From a candidate division TA06 bacterium (lineage in GTDB: Bacteria; Edwardsbacteria; AC1; EtOH8), in NCBI GenBank assembly GCA_016235665.1, contig JACRJI010000010.1:1-64000 (forward strand): 64,000 nt of DNA, in the 5' to 3' direction. The translations under genes and the position numbers were made by a program. Of this stretch, positions 41,068-49,644 are shown one piece after another; position 1 is the stretch's first letter, and each line of letters starts with the position of its first letter. Under the pieces are notes generated by a model. That model had not been told where the DNA came from, did no database searches, and was given only the letters and a program-made list of their open reading frames with translations.

Positions 41068-42156
41068 ATGATGAGATCCAAAGTAGCGGTCATCAAAACC
41101 AGACCCGAAACAGTGATCCAGGACATTGCCCGGGTGATGGAGCTGGCGGGATTCAGGCAGTCGCTTGATCCCCAAAAGACCACCATCCTCAAGGACAATA
41201 TCTCCTGGCATTATCCCTTTCCCGGTGCCAACACCACGCCCTGGCAGCTGGAGGGCGTGATCAAGGCTCTGCAGGAAGCCGGCTATAATGATATCTCCTG
41301 CGTCCAGAATAAGACGGTGGTCACCGACACCTTCAAGGGCGAGGACCTCAACCGGTACCTGCCCATCCTAAAAGGTCACAGCGTTCCGGTGCTTTACAAC
41401 TTCAAGGGCCCGGACATGAAGTGGGTGCCCTATGTCCCCAAGGCGAAGATGCTGGCCCTGGACAAGATATTTCCCGAAGGGATACTGGTGCCGGACTACT
41501 TCTTCGGCAGGAACATCGTCCACCTGCCCACCGTCAAATGCCACATCTACACCACCACCACCGGGGCCATGAAGAACGCCTTCGGCGGCCTGCTGAACAC
41601 CAAAAGGCATTATGCCCATTCCTGGATCCACGAGGTGCTGGTGGACCTTTTGGCCATCCAGCAGGAGATCCATTCCGGGCTGTTTGCGGTGATGGATGGA
41701 ACCACCGCCGGCAACGGCCCCGGCCCCCGCACCATGTTCCCGGTGATCAAAAACTATCTGCTGGCCTCAAGCGACCAGGTGGCCATCGACGCGGTCTCTG
41801 CCCACATGATGGGCTTTGACCCCATGTCCATAAAGTACATCCGGCTGGCCCACGAACAGGGTTTGGGCTGCGGCAGGTTCGAGGAGATCGAGCTGGTGGG
41901 TGACGACGTCCGGAAGGAGAACTGGAACTTTAAAGTGGGCCAGAACCTGGTGAAAAGGGTGGGCGGGGACCTGATCTGGTTCGGGCCGTTGAAGAAGATG
42001 CAGAAATTCTTCTTTCACACCCCGCTGGTGCACCTGTTCATCCTGGCCTCGGAGATCTATCACGACTACCTGCGCTGGCCGCTAAAGGACCGGTTCACAT
42101 TTGAAAAATGGAAGAAGGAAACTACCTGGGGGCGGCTGTTCCAGAAGTATTCATAG
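41068..42156 (+). CDS. DUF362 protein without ferredoxin insert
   Basis: A 362-residue DUF362 protein. The family core is visible in DYFFGRNIVHLPTVKCHIYTTTTGAMKNAFGG, AVMDGTTAGNGPGPR and SSDQVAIDAVSAHMMGFDP. Unlike the paralogue at 2020 it has no Cys-rich ferredoxin domain, so any redox cluster would have to be supplied by a partner. The start is one base after the previous stop, so it belongs to the CDP-alcohol transferase/HAD/coiled-coil operon. The C-terminus ends in amphipathic helices that may touch the membrane. Reaction unknown. Confidence 0.87.
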   Translation: MMRSKVAVIKTRPETVIQDIARVMELAGFRQSLDPQKTTILKDNISWHYPFPGANTTPWQLEGVIKALQEAGYNDISCVQNKTVVTDTFKGEDLNRYLPILKGHSVPVLYNFKGPDMKWVPYVPKAKMLALDKIFPEGILVPDYFFGRNIVHLPTVKCHIYTTTTGAMKNAFGGLLNTKRHYAHSWIHEVLVDLLAIQQEIHSGLFAVMDGTTAGNGPGPRTMFPVIKNYLLASSDQVAIDAVSAHMMGFDPMSIKYIRLAHEQGLGCGRFEEIELVGDDVRKENWNFKVGQNLVKRVGGDLIWFGPLKKMQKFFFHTPLVHLFILASEIYHDYLRWPLKDRFTFEKWKKETTWGRLFQKYS

Positions 42157-42180
42157 AACAGGGATCCCATTAACCGGGGA

Positions 42181-42271
42181 AGACAGGATTAACATGATTT
42201 ACGGGATTTTTCCATCAAAACATATATCTTGGCAACAAAAGAAACAATTATATATCCTGTAAATCCTGTCT
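42181..42271 (+). repeat. AGACAGGATT-type inverted repeat
   Basis: Arms AGACAGGATTAACATGATTT (from 42181) and TCCTGTAAATCCTGTCT (ending 42271) face each other across about 50 bases. This is another common dispersed hairpin family. It occupies most of the gap between the DUF362 gene and the chaperone operon. Confidence 0.65.
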
Positions 42272-42314
42272 GGTTCATAGGTTCGTAATGATCATATATT
42301 TCGGGCAAATTATA

Positions 42315-42352
42315 TTGAAAAAAACCGGAATTTATGATAAACTTTAAGTTTA
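42315..42352 (+). promoter_or_regulatory. Candidate promoter and palindromic operator of the parvulin operon
   Basis: TTGAAA (42315-42320), 17 bases, TAAACT (42338-42343). A perfect 15-base palindrome, TAAACTTTAAGTTTA (42338-42352), overlaps the -10 box and could bind a repressor. The promoter match is moderate; no regulator is known. Confidence 0.4.
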
Positions 42353-42401
42353 CGGCAAAATACAATAAAAAACCATATTACATTCAAGGAGAATCACTGC
42401 C

Positions 42402-44066
42402 ATGAGAAAACTTTTAGGGCTGGCGCTGGTCCTGGGCCTGGTACTAACCGTGGTATCCTGCGGCAACCGTGGCAAGGTGATAGCCAAGGTGGGCAGCCAG
42501 AAAATCACTCTGGGACAATTTGACGACAACTACCGGGCCCCGGTGCCCCCGCAGGATTCGGCCACTGCCATGACAAATAAAAGGCGGCTGCTGGATCAGA
42601 TGGTGGAGCAGAAGCTTTTGGCCCTGGAAGCCCTGGCCCGCAACCTGGACAAGGAGCCCAAACTGCAGAAGGAATACGAGGACCTGACCAAGAACATGCT
42701 GATGGGCCAGCTTTACCGCCAGGAGATCCTGGAGAAATCACAGCCCACCGACAAGGAGATCAGGGATTATTACAAGCGGATGGGCACGGAAGTAAAGGCC
42801 CGGCACATCCTGGTCAAGACAGAGGAAGAGGCCAAAGCCATTTACAAGTCGCTTAAGGACGGAGCCGACTTTGAGGAGACAGCCAGGCAGAAATCCCAGG
42901 ATCCGGGCTCGGCTCCCCGGGGCGGCGACCTGGGCTGGTTCGGCTGGGGCCGGATGGTCCAGGCCTTCCAGAAGGCGGTCTTTGACCTGAAGCCGGGACA
43001 GCTGGGCAAACCGGTCCAGACCCCGTTCGGCTTTCACATCATCCGGATGGATTCCACCCGGGCGGCCGAGATCAAGCCCTTTGACCAGATGAAGGACATG
43101 ATCAAGCAGCAGCTGACGGCATCCAAACCCCGGGAGATGGCCACCGAATACGTGGACAAGATAAAATCCTCGGCCAACGTCAAGATCAAAAAGGATGTTC
43201 TGGACCTGCTGGCCGCCAAGCAGCCCCAAACCATGGGACCGGCTCCACTGCCGCCGCTGGGAGACGAGGCGGAAAAGAAGAAGGTCATAGTTACCTACAG
43301 CGGCGGTTCCTGGACTGTGGAAGTGTTCTACAACAAGCTCAACAAAATGTTCGGCGGCAACGCCGACCTCAGGAATTCCGCAGTGCTGGAACAGCAGGTG
43401 CAGGCCATGCTGGTGGAAGACCTGCTTCTGGCCCGGGCCAAGTCCAAGAACCTGCAGAACAATCCCAAGGTCAAACAGCAGATGGAAAAGGCCTGGGACG
43501 AGATGCTGGCCGCCTCATTCTATCAGGCCGAGGTGGGCCCCAAGGTCAGCGTCAATCCGGAATCGGTCAAGGTCTACTATGCCAAGAACAAAAAGGCCTT
43601 CTATCAGCCGGCCAAGGCCATGGTCCATCAGATTGTGACCCGGACCAAGCCCGAAGCCGATGCGGTATACAAATTGCTTTCCCAGGGCGCCGATTTTGCG
43701 GCCACCGCCTCTGAAAAATCAATTGACTGGACCAAGTCCTCAGGCGGAGCCCTGGGCGAAGTGACCCAGAACGATCCCCGGTTCCCGGAAGTTTCCAAGG
43801 CGGCTTTTGCCGCCGGTCTGAACCAGGTCACCAGGCCCTTTGCCGTCAAGGAAGGTTTTGCGGTGATCAAGGTCAGCGCCCGAACCCCCGGCAAACAAAT
43901 GAACTTTGACGAAGTGAAGGCATCCATTGAACAGAACATGGCCCAGGGCCAGGAGCAGATCCTGTACCTAAGCCTGATCGAGACCCTTAAGTCAAAATAT
44001 CCGGTAACAGTAGATGAGAATGTCTTAAAGCTGGCCGGCCAGCAAAAGCCGGAAGAGGGAAAATAA
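42402..44066 (+). CDS. Lipoprotein peptidyl-prolyl isomerase with two parvulin domains
   Basis: This 554-residue envelope chaperone begins with a lipoprotein signal (MRKLLGLALVLGLVLTVVSC). A SurA/PrsA-type helical N-domain precedes parvulin domain 1 at about 128-225 (ARHILVKTEEEA, GGDLGWFGWGRM, GFHIIRMD). Helices about 290-390 resemble a second SurA-N region. Parvulin domain 2 (about 405-490; VHQIVTRTKPEADAVYKLL) is divergent and lacks the GWF pattern. Such lipoproteins assist folding of exported proteins or barrels. First gene of three parvulin-family genes in a row, with GGAG before the ATG. Confidence 0.9.
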   Translation: MRKLLGLALVLGLVLTVVSCGNRGKVIAKVGSQKITLGQFDDNYRAPVPPQDSATAMTNKRRLLDQMVEQKLLALEALARNLDKEPKLQKEYEDLTKNMLMGQLYRQEILEKSQPTDKEIRDYYKRMGTEVKARHILVKTEEEAKAIYKSLKDGADFEETARQKSQDPGSAPRGGDLGWFGWGRMVQAFQKAVFDLKPGQLGKPVQTPFGFHIIRMDSTRAAEIKPFDQMKDMIKQQLTASKPREMATEYVDKIKSSANVKIKKDVLDLLAAKQPQTMGPAPLPPLGDEAEKKKVIVTYSGGSWTVEVFYNKLNKMFGGNADLRNSAVLEQQVQAMLVEDLLLARAKSKNLQNNPKVKQQMEKAWDEMLAASFYQAEVGPKVSVNPESVKVYYAKNKKAFYQPAKAMVHQIVTRTKPEADAVYKLLSQGADFAATASEKSIDWTKSSGGALGEVTQNDPRFPEVSKAAFAAGLNQVTRPFAVKEGFAVIKVSARTPGKQMNFDEVKASIEQNMAQGQEQILYLSLIETLKSKYPVTVDENVLKLAGQQKPEEGK

Positions 44067-44067
44067 A

Positions 44068-44904
44068 ATGAAAAAACTAACCATGGCCGGGCTGGTCCTG
44101 ATCCTCGGTTTAAGCCTGCTGGCCGGAACCGGCTGTAAAAAAGAACAGCCCCAAGGGCAGGTGGTGGCCCGGGTCAACAAGGCCGTCCTGACGGACTCAG
44201 ACGTCAAGGATTATCTGCCCAACGGCGCGGCCGGCATTTCACCGGCCCAGAAGGAAGAGTTCTTAAGGCGCTGGGTGGATACGGAACTGTTCTACCAGGA
44301 AGCCATAAAAAAGGGATTGGACAAGGATCCCAAGGTGGCCAAGCAATTGCGCGACCTGAAGCGTGAGATCCTGGCCAACCAGCTGCTTCAAAAGGAAGTG
44401 GTGGAGAAGCAGAGCGTCAGCGAGTCCGAGGTCAAGGCCTACTTTGACCTGCACCAGGCCGAATTTCAGAACAATGTCCGCTACAGCCAGATAGTGGTCC
44501 AATCCCCGGAAGAGGCTGCCGCCATCAAGTCCGCGCTGGACGGAGGAGCTGATTTTGCCAAGATTGCCAGGGAAAGGTCGTTGGATGCCGCTTCCCGGGC
44601 CAACGGCGGAGACCTGGCCGGCTACCTGCAGCGGGGCAGCGGGGAGATGCCGCTGGATTTTGAGGAAAAACTTTTTGCCCTGGCCAAGGGGCAGACCTCG
44701 GACGCCATCAAGCTGTTCAACGGATATTTCATCATCAAGGTCACCGACAAGAAACCGGTCTGGCCGCCGGTGAAGTTCGAAGACGTCCGGGAGGGATTGA
44801 CCAACGGGATGACCATGGGCAAGCAGAAAACGGCTTTTGACAATCTGACCGAAGAGCTTAAGAAGACCGCCCAGGTGGAGACCCACCCCGACCTGATCAA
44901 GTAG
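44068..44904 (+). CDS. Lipoprotein peptidyl-prolyl isomerase, one parvulin domain
   Basis: This 278-residue lipoprotein chaperone has an N-terminal signal (MKKLTMAGLVLILGLSLLAG followed by TGC) with a loose lipobox and a KKEQPQ stretch after the Cys. A helical SurA-N-like region (FLRRWVDTELFYQEAIKKGL) leads into a compact parvulin domain (about 140-230; VRYSQIVVQSPEEAAAIKSAL, NGGDLAGYLQRG, NGYFIIKVTD). The catalytic motifs are shorter than in canonical parvulins, so it may be a holdase more than an isomerase. It begins one base after the previous gene and belongs to the same operon. Confidence 0.88.
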   Translation: MKKLTMAGLVLILGLSLLAGTGCKKEQPQGQVVARVNKAVLTDSDVKDYLPNGAAGISPAQKEEFLRRWVDTELFYQEAIKKGLDKDPKVAKQLRDLKREILANQLLQKEVVEKQSVSESEVKAYFDLHQAEFQNNVRYSQIVVQSPEEAAAIKSALDGGADFAKIARERSLDAASRANGGDLAGYLQRGSGEMPLDFEEKLFALAKGQTSDAIKLFNGYFIIKVTDKKPVWPPVKFEDVREGLTNGMTMGKQKTAFDNLTEELKKTAQVETHPDLIK

Positions 44905-44950
44905 CATTGCAGCAATATAATATTTGCAAACAAACAAAGGACTATTTTTC

Positions 44951-46234
44951 ATGAAAAAAATCTATTTGGCCGGAGGCCTGCTGCTGCTGGCTTTGACCTG
45001 CTCGCTATACGCCCAGACGGCCGGCGACGGGGTGGTGGCGGTGGTGGACGAGCAGCCTGTCCTGCAAAGCGAACTGGACAAGCAGGTCTCGCTCTTGAAA
45101 CTGCAGCTCAACCAGACCCAGAACATCATTCCCGAGGACTCCCTGAAAAAACTGGCCCTGGAAAGGCTGATCGAGGTCCGGCTGCTGATGCTGCAGGCCA
45201 AGAAGGAATCGCTGGAGGTCACCGATGCCGAAGTGGAAGAAGCTTTGAACAAGAGTATCGGCGAGATGAGGTCCCAGTTTCCCAGCGAAGAGGCATTTAA
45301 CGCCCAGCTTAAGGCCGAGGGTACCAATATCGACAAGCTGAAGGCCAAGCACCGGCCAGACGCCAAGAACCAGCTTATAATGCAGAAGCTGATAGACAAG
45401 AATATACGGGCCAGGGTGTCCCCGCCCACCGAGAAGGAAGTGCTGGATTTTTACGCCAGCCATAAGGACTCAATTCCCCCGGAACCGGAGAAAGCCGAGG
45501 TAGCCTGGATAGTGGTCGTGCCCAAGCCGGGCCCCGCCGCTAAGACTGCGGCCATCAAAAAGTATAATGAAGTGATGGCCAAGCTTAATGCCAAGGGCAA
45601 CTTTGCCGCCTTGGCCAAAAAATATTCCCAGGATCAGGGTTCGGCCGTCAACGGGGGAGACCTGGGCTGGTTCGGGCGCAACCAGATGGTGCCCGAGTTC
45701 GAGAAGGTCTGCTTTGAAGCCAAGGTCGGGCAGGTAGTGGAGACCGACACCCGCTACGGCCGGCACATCATCAAAGTGCTGGAGAAGAAGGGAGACCAGG
45801 TGCACGCCGCCCACATACTGATCTCACCCATACCCACCGAGGCCGACCTGGCCAAGGCCCGCAAGCTGGCCGCCGGGCTGTACCGCCGGGTGACCACCGG
45901 CAAGGAGGACTTCGGCCGGGTGGCCAAAACCTACTCCGACGATCCGATGTCCAAGGAGAACAGCGGACTGCTGGGTCTGATCCCGGTGGAGGCCTTCCCC
46001 GATGCCATCAAGACCGAGCTGGCCAGCATGCAGGAAGGCGACATCAGCGAGGCGGTGGAGACCGAGCAGGGGCTGACCATCCTCAAGCTCAACAAGCGGG
46101 TGGCGGCCAGGGAGCCCACCTACGAAAACATCAAGAACGATCTGGTGGAGTACTTGAAGAACAAGAAGATGCAGGAGTCGCTGGAGGGGTATTTGAAGAA
46201 TTTGAAGACCAAGTATGTGATCGAGCGGAAGTAG
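44951..46234 (+). CDS. SurA-like periplasmic peptidyl-prolyl isomerase
   Basis: This 427-residue exported chaperone has a cleavable signal (MKKIYLAGGLLLLALTCSLYAQ). It has the SurA layout: N-terminal helical chaperone domain beginning GDGVVAVVDEQPVLQSELDKQV, parvulin domain 1 (about 165-270; VAWIVVVPKPGP, NGGDLGWFGRNQMVPEFE, YGRHIIKV), parvulin domain 2 (about 275-380; VHAAHILISPIP, NSGLLGLIPVEAFPDAI) and a C-terminal helix. SurA escorts unfolded barrels to the BAM complex. The ATG at 44951 has AAAGGA upstream; an in-frame TTG at 44924 is unsupported. Third gene of the operon. Confidence 0.92.
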   Translation: MKKIYLAGGLLLLALTCSLYAQTAGDGVVAVVDEQPVLQSELDKQVSLLKLQLNQTQNIIPEDSLKKLALERLIEVRLLMLQAKKESLEVTDAEVEEALNKSIGEMRSQFPSEEAFNAQLKAEGTNIDKLKAKHRPDAKNQLIMQKLIDKNIRARVSPPTEKEVLDFYASHKDSIPPEPEKAEVAWIVVVPKPGPAAKTAAIKKYNEVMAKLNAKGNFAALAKKYSQDQGSAVNGGDLGWFGRNQMVPEFEKVCFEAKVGQVVETDTRYGRHIIKVLEKKGDQVHAAHILISPIPTEADLAKARKLAAGLYRRVTTGKEDFGRVAKTYSDDPMSKENSGLLGLIPVEAFPDAIKTELASMQEGDISEAVETEQGLTILKLNKRVAAREPTYENIKNDLVEYLKNKKMQESLEGYLKNLKTKYVIERK

Positions 46235-46285
46235 GGACACTGCCCGCGAAACACGCGAAAAGGCGCTAAATACTTAAGGTCAGCA

Positions 46286-46319
46286 AAAGAGCCTCCCCGT
46301 AATTACGGGGAGGCTCTTT
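46286..46319. terminator. Bidirectional terminator between convergent genes
   Basis: A perfect 34-base palindrome: AAAGAGCCTCCCCGTAA on one side and its exact reverse complement on the other, followed on the + strand by GCTTTTT. It stands 52 bases after the SurA-like gene and 38 bases before the end of the convergent M1 peptidase gene, so it can stop both transcripts. Confidence 0.9.
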
Positions 46320-46356
46320 GCTTTTTCCGGGTACGTACAATAGGACAGGTTAATCG

Positions 46357-49188
46357 CTACATCTTAACGCTAAACGATCCACCCAGGCCCACCTTCCACC
46401 TCTTCCAGTCAAACCGCTTTTCTCCTTCCAGCGGGCGGTTTATCCACAGCGGGAAGATGGCCCGTACCGGGCCCAGGGAAAGCGTGACCCCGGCGTCGGC
46501 GTAGAGGTACTTGGCCTTCATCTCCTGCCAGTTGTCTTTCACAGAGCCCACATCTCCGAACACCGAAACAAAGCCCGGCAAGACCGAGACCGAGAAATTA
46601 GCGCTTATGGCCGCGTTGCCGTGCAGGTGTCTTCCATAATAGCCCGGCAGGTTGGCCCCGCCGTCAATATGGTAATGCTCCTGGGCCGAGAACCCGCCCT
46701 TGTAGGAAATGATCATGTCGTCCAGGCCCTTGGACTTGAAGGCCCCGGAAAGGAAGTACTGCTCCTGGCTGGGGGCATTGCTCTGAATATTTCCGGCAAA
46801 CAGCCGCAGGCTGGGCCTCAGCCATTTGTGGAAATAAAAGCTGTTCTTGTATTCCAGCTCGGCCCGCAGGAAGTTCTTAATATCCCAGGCCGGCTCGGCC
46901 ACGTAGCCCAAAGTGGCGGCCAGCCGGAGGTCGGAACTTATAAAGGGGTTGCTGGCAGCATAGCCCCTTTCCCCGGTCAGCATGAAGATCTTGGCCGGGA
47001 TGATGTCCCGGGCGTCCCAGAATCTGTACCCGTAGTCCACCATCTGGCTGTATTCCAGTTTCAGATCAAATCGTTCGGTTGGTCCCTGCATCAGGTACTT
47101 TCCCCAGCTTCGTTTCAAACCAAGGCTGGCCCAGCGCAGGTCAAAGGCCTTGCCGCCGGAAACATAGATCCTGGGCGGGCGGGGGAGGTCAGTGACAGGC
47201 GTCAGGTAATCGGCCGAGAAACTGAACTGTCTGGCTTTAAAACCGTAATAAGGAGAGAATGTCCACTGGTGTTTTCCCATCATGGGGTCGCCGTCGGCCA
47301 GATAAGCGCCGTGGGACATCACCCCCAGCCTGAAACCATTGACCGCATCGTACCAGGGCAGGGGGAAGGCGAAGATCTGATAGGCTTCGAAGTCCGGAAT
47401 CCGGGGAAGAATGCAGAAGCTTACCTTACGGGGCCAGCGGTTGTTCCAGCGGTTAGCCTCCAGAATGGTCATGTTTTTATCCAGCGCCGCCCATTGCAGT
47501 TTACCGTCCATCTGCAGGTAGAAGCTGGTGTCGGGCCGCTGGGCGCTCCAATCCAGAGAATAGGACCTGTTTGCTTCGTCCAGGGCCTCGAACCTGACCG
47601 GCACCCTGAAGTCCCCCCGGCGGGAAAGCTTGAAAAGGTAAGTGTTTCCCGGAGCCTCAATCCGGGCCGCCTTGGTTATGGAATAATCGACCGGGGAGGC
47701 GTTGCTGAGCCAGATCTTAAGCGGCTGGCTGACAGTCTTGCTCGAGACCGAATCCATGACGGCCAGAAAATTTCCGGTATTTACATGCTTGAACTTGAAT
47801 TTGCGGTAATAGGCTTGCATGGCGGCGTCAAAAGTGCTGTCTCCCAAATATCCTTTCAGCCACCACATCATCAGGGCCGGCTTCTTGTAGGCGGTAACGG
47901 CGTACAACGGCTGTTCGTTGACCAGCGAAGCCTTGGTGCTGATGGGCTGTTCCATCCGGTTGGCGGCGTACATATAGCTGAGGATGTAGCCGATATATCT
48001 ATCCGACAGCTCCGGCAGCATCTTCTGCAAATATTTATTTGAAAGCATGTTCCCCCTGGGGCCGTACTTTTCCTCAAAATACCGCTCTTCGGAGAAGCTG
48101 TTGATCCCCTCGTCCAGCCAGGCCTCGTCCAACTCGTTGTTCCCCAGAATGCCGTAGAACCAATGGTGGCCTATTTCGTGCATCACCACGTTCTCCAGCA
48201 GCCGGGTTAACTTGTCTTCGCCCGAAGAGATGATCACCAGGTTGGGGTACTCCATGCCGCCGCCGGCCGCCATGTCTCCATCGCAGACCGTCAAAGTGGA
48301 ATAGGGATAGGCACCGTACCACTTGCCGTAATAGTCCAGGGCGTCCTTGGAATACTGCATCACGTTGGCCCATTTTCCCTTGTTCTTGGGCAGGCAGAGC
48401 ACTTTGATCTCCACCCCCTTGTGCGTTTCAGTTGTTTCCAGATATGAAGTATCGGCGCACCAGGCAAAGTCGTGGACATCGTCGGCGTAGAAGAAACGGT
48501 AGGAGCCGCTGTCCCCGGGCTGGTCCAGCGAATCATAGGGATTCACCAGCTCGATGCCGGTGGCCCCCACCTTCATGCCCCGGGGGACGGTCAGCCCCAC
48601 GTCAAAACTGCCGTAATCCCCGTAGAACTCGCCGTTGTAGTGGTAGCCGTCGGGATGCCAGCCCAGGCTGTCATACACCGCCATCTTGGGATACCATTGG
48701 GACATCTCGTAATGCAAACCTTCATGGCCCAGCCGGGAGAATATCTTCGGGATCTTGACCCGGTAGTCCAGGGAGAAATCCAGGGAATCGCTGGGGGCCA
48801 GCGGACTGTTCAAGGGGACCTTGATCCCGGTCAGGTCCGGGCCGTATTCGTAGTTCAAGGCCTGGCCGGATGCGGCCAGTTGGTGGAGCTCGATGTATCC
48901 CCGGTCTTCGGGCTTGCTGCGCCAGAATTTGTAATCACCAGCATTCCGGGCTTCCCGGGCAAAGTCAGAATTCCTGTCCCGGTAGGCGTTGGGATAGAGG
49001 TGGAACCAGACGAACCTCAGGGTGTCCGGTGAATTGTTGAAATAGCGCAGGGTCTGGCTGGCGGACAGGCTGTGATCGGCCGTATCCAGCCGGGCCTCAA
49101 TCTGATAGGCCACCCGCTGCTGCCAGGCCCAGAGGCTCCATGGGCAAAGAGAGAGGGCCAGCAGAATAAGGGTCAATGATCTTTTCAT
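46357..49188 (-). CDS. M1-family metallopeptidase fused to an outer-membrane barrel-like domain
   Basis: A 943-residue exported protein with the signal peptide SLTLILLALSLCPWSLWA. Residues to about 540 form an M1 peptidase: GGGMEYPNLVII, then H337-E338-I-G-H341-x18-E360 (HEIGHHWFYGILGNNELDE and WLDEG). The C-terminal about 380 residues alternate aromatic, Gly and charged residues in amphipathic strands (GFRLGVMSHGAYLADG, FSFSADYLTPV, LRLFAGNIQSN) and end KVGLGGSFSVKM, like an outer-membrane barrel. That would hold the peptidase at the outer membrane. It differs from the M1 enzyme at 28218, which ends in a FlgD-like domain. Last gene before the shared terminator. Confidence 0.85.
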   Translation of the reverse strand: MKRSLTLILLALSLCPWSLWAWQQRVAYQIEARLDTADHSLSASQTLRYFNNSPDTLRFVWFHLYPNAYRDRNSDFAREARNAGDYKFWRSKPEDRGYIELHQLAASGQALNYEYGPDLTGIKVPLNSPLAPSDSLDFSLDYRVKIPKIFSRLGHEGLHYEMSQWYPKMAVYDSLGWHPDGYHYNGEFYGDYGSFDVGLTVPRGMKVGATGIELVNPYDSLDQPGDSGSYRFFYADDVHDFAWCADTSYLETTETHKGVEIKVLCLPKNKGKWANVMQYSKDALDYYGKWYGAYPYSTLTVCDGDMAAGGGMEYPNLVIISSGEDKLTRLLENVVMHEIGHHWFYGILGNNELDEAWLDEGINSFSEERYFEEKYGPRGNMLSNKYLQKMLPELSDRYIGYILSYMYAANRMEQPISTKASLVNEQPLYAVTAYKKPALMMWWLKGYLGDSTFDAAMQAYYRKFKFKHVNTGNFLAVMDSVSSKTVSQPLKIWLSNASPVDYSITKAARIEAPGNTYLFKLSRRGDFRVPVRFEALDEANRSYSLDWSAQRPDTSFYLQMDGKLQWAALDKNMTILEANRWNNRWPRKVSFCILPRIPDFEAYQIFAFPLPWYDAVNGFRLGVMSHGAYLADGDPMMGKHQWTFSPYYGFKARQFSFSADYLTPVTDLPRPPRIYVSGGKAFDLRWASLGLKRSWGKYLMQGPTERFDLKLEYSQMVDYGYRFWDARDIIPAKIFMLTGERGYAASNPFISSDLRLAATLGYVAEPAWDIKNFLRAELEYKNSFYFHKWLRPSLRLFAGNIQSNAPSQEQYFLSGAFKSKGLDDMIISYKGGFSAQEHYHIDGGANLPGYYGRHLHGNAAISANFSVSVLPGFVSVFGDVGSVKDNWQEMKAKYLYADAGVTLSLGPVRAIFPLWINRPLEGEKRFDWKRWKVGLGGSFSVKM

Positions 49189-49644
49189 CTAAACCTCCGT
49201 TTTAAGGAGTGGTTTATCTTGAGGGATCCTTTTCCCGAGATGCAGCAACACTTCTTCCCGGTGTTTCCCAAACTGCAGATACAGCCCCCGGAAGTTCTCC
49301 AGCCAGGTCTTGTTCACGAAGGGCGAGACCAGCACCCCGGTGCGGTCGGGATAAAAGCTTTTGATCTGCTCCCAGGTCCGGGACTGGACCACGCCGCCCC
49401 GTTTCTGGGAAACTCCTTTTTCGTCAAAGCGGTAGGATGTTTTTAAAAAGAATGGGAACTCGGAAGAGATCATCAGCAAAAAAGCCAGCCCCACCCAGAA
49501 CCAGGACTGCATCCAGAGATAGACCAACAGGCAGGTTATGACCGGCGCCGCTATTGCGATCACAGCCCGTTTGGGGGATTCGGCGAAAGGGTGCACTGTC
49601 CATTCAAATATCACGGCTGGTTCAGAAACTTGTTCCGGACTCAT
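49189..49644 (-). CDS. Small membrane protein with PH-like C-terminal domain
   Basis: This 151-residue protein has two adjacent transmembrane helices (AVIAIAAPVITCLLVYLWM and FWVGLAFLLMISSEFPFFL). They are followed by a beta-rich cytoplasmic domain (SYRFDEKGVSQKR, WEQIKSFYPDRTGVLVSP), reminiscent of bacterial PH/YdbS-like domains. I do not recognise a named family. Its start overlaps the stop of the DUF4416 gene by ATGA, and its stop abuts the M1 peptidase start, so the three are cotranscribed. A second protein of similar design is encoded at 54617-55129. Confidence 0.65.
   Translation of the reverse strand: MSPEQVSEPAVIFEWTVHPFAESPKRAVIAIAAPVITCLLVYLWMQSWFWVGLAFLLMISSEFPFFLKTSYRFDEKGVSQKRGGVVQSRTWEQIKSFYPDRTGVLVSPFVNKTWLENFRGLYLQFGKHREEVLLHLGKRIPQDKPLLKTEV

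Noticed and set aside
46621-48042. 473-codon plus-strand frame inside the M1-barrel gene
   Set aside because: It is a shadow of the minus-strand peptidase whose zinc motif and barrel pattern are clear.
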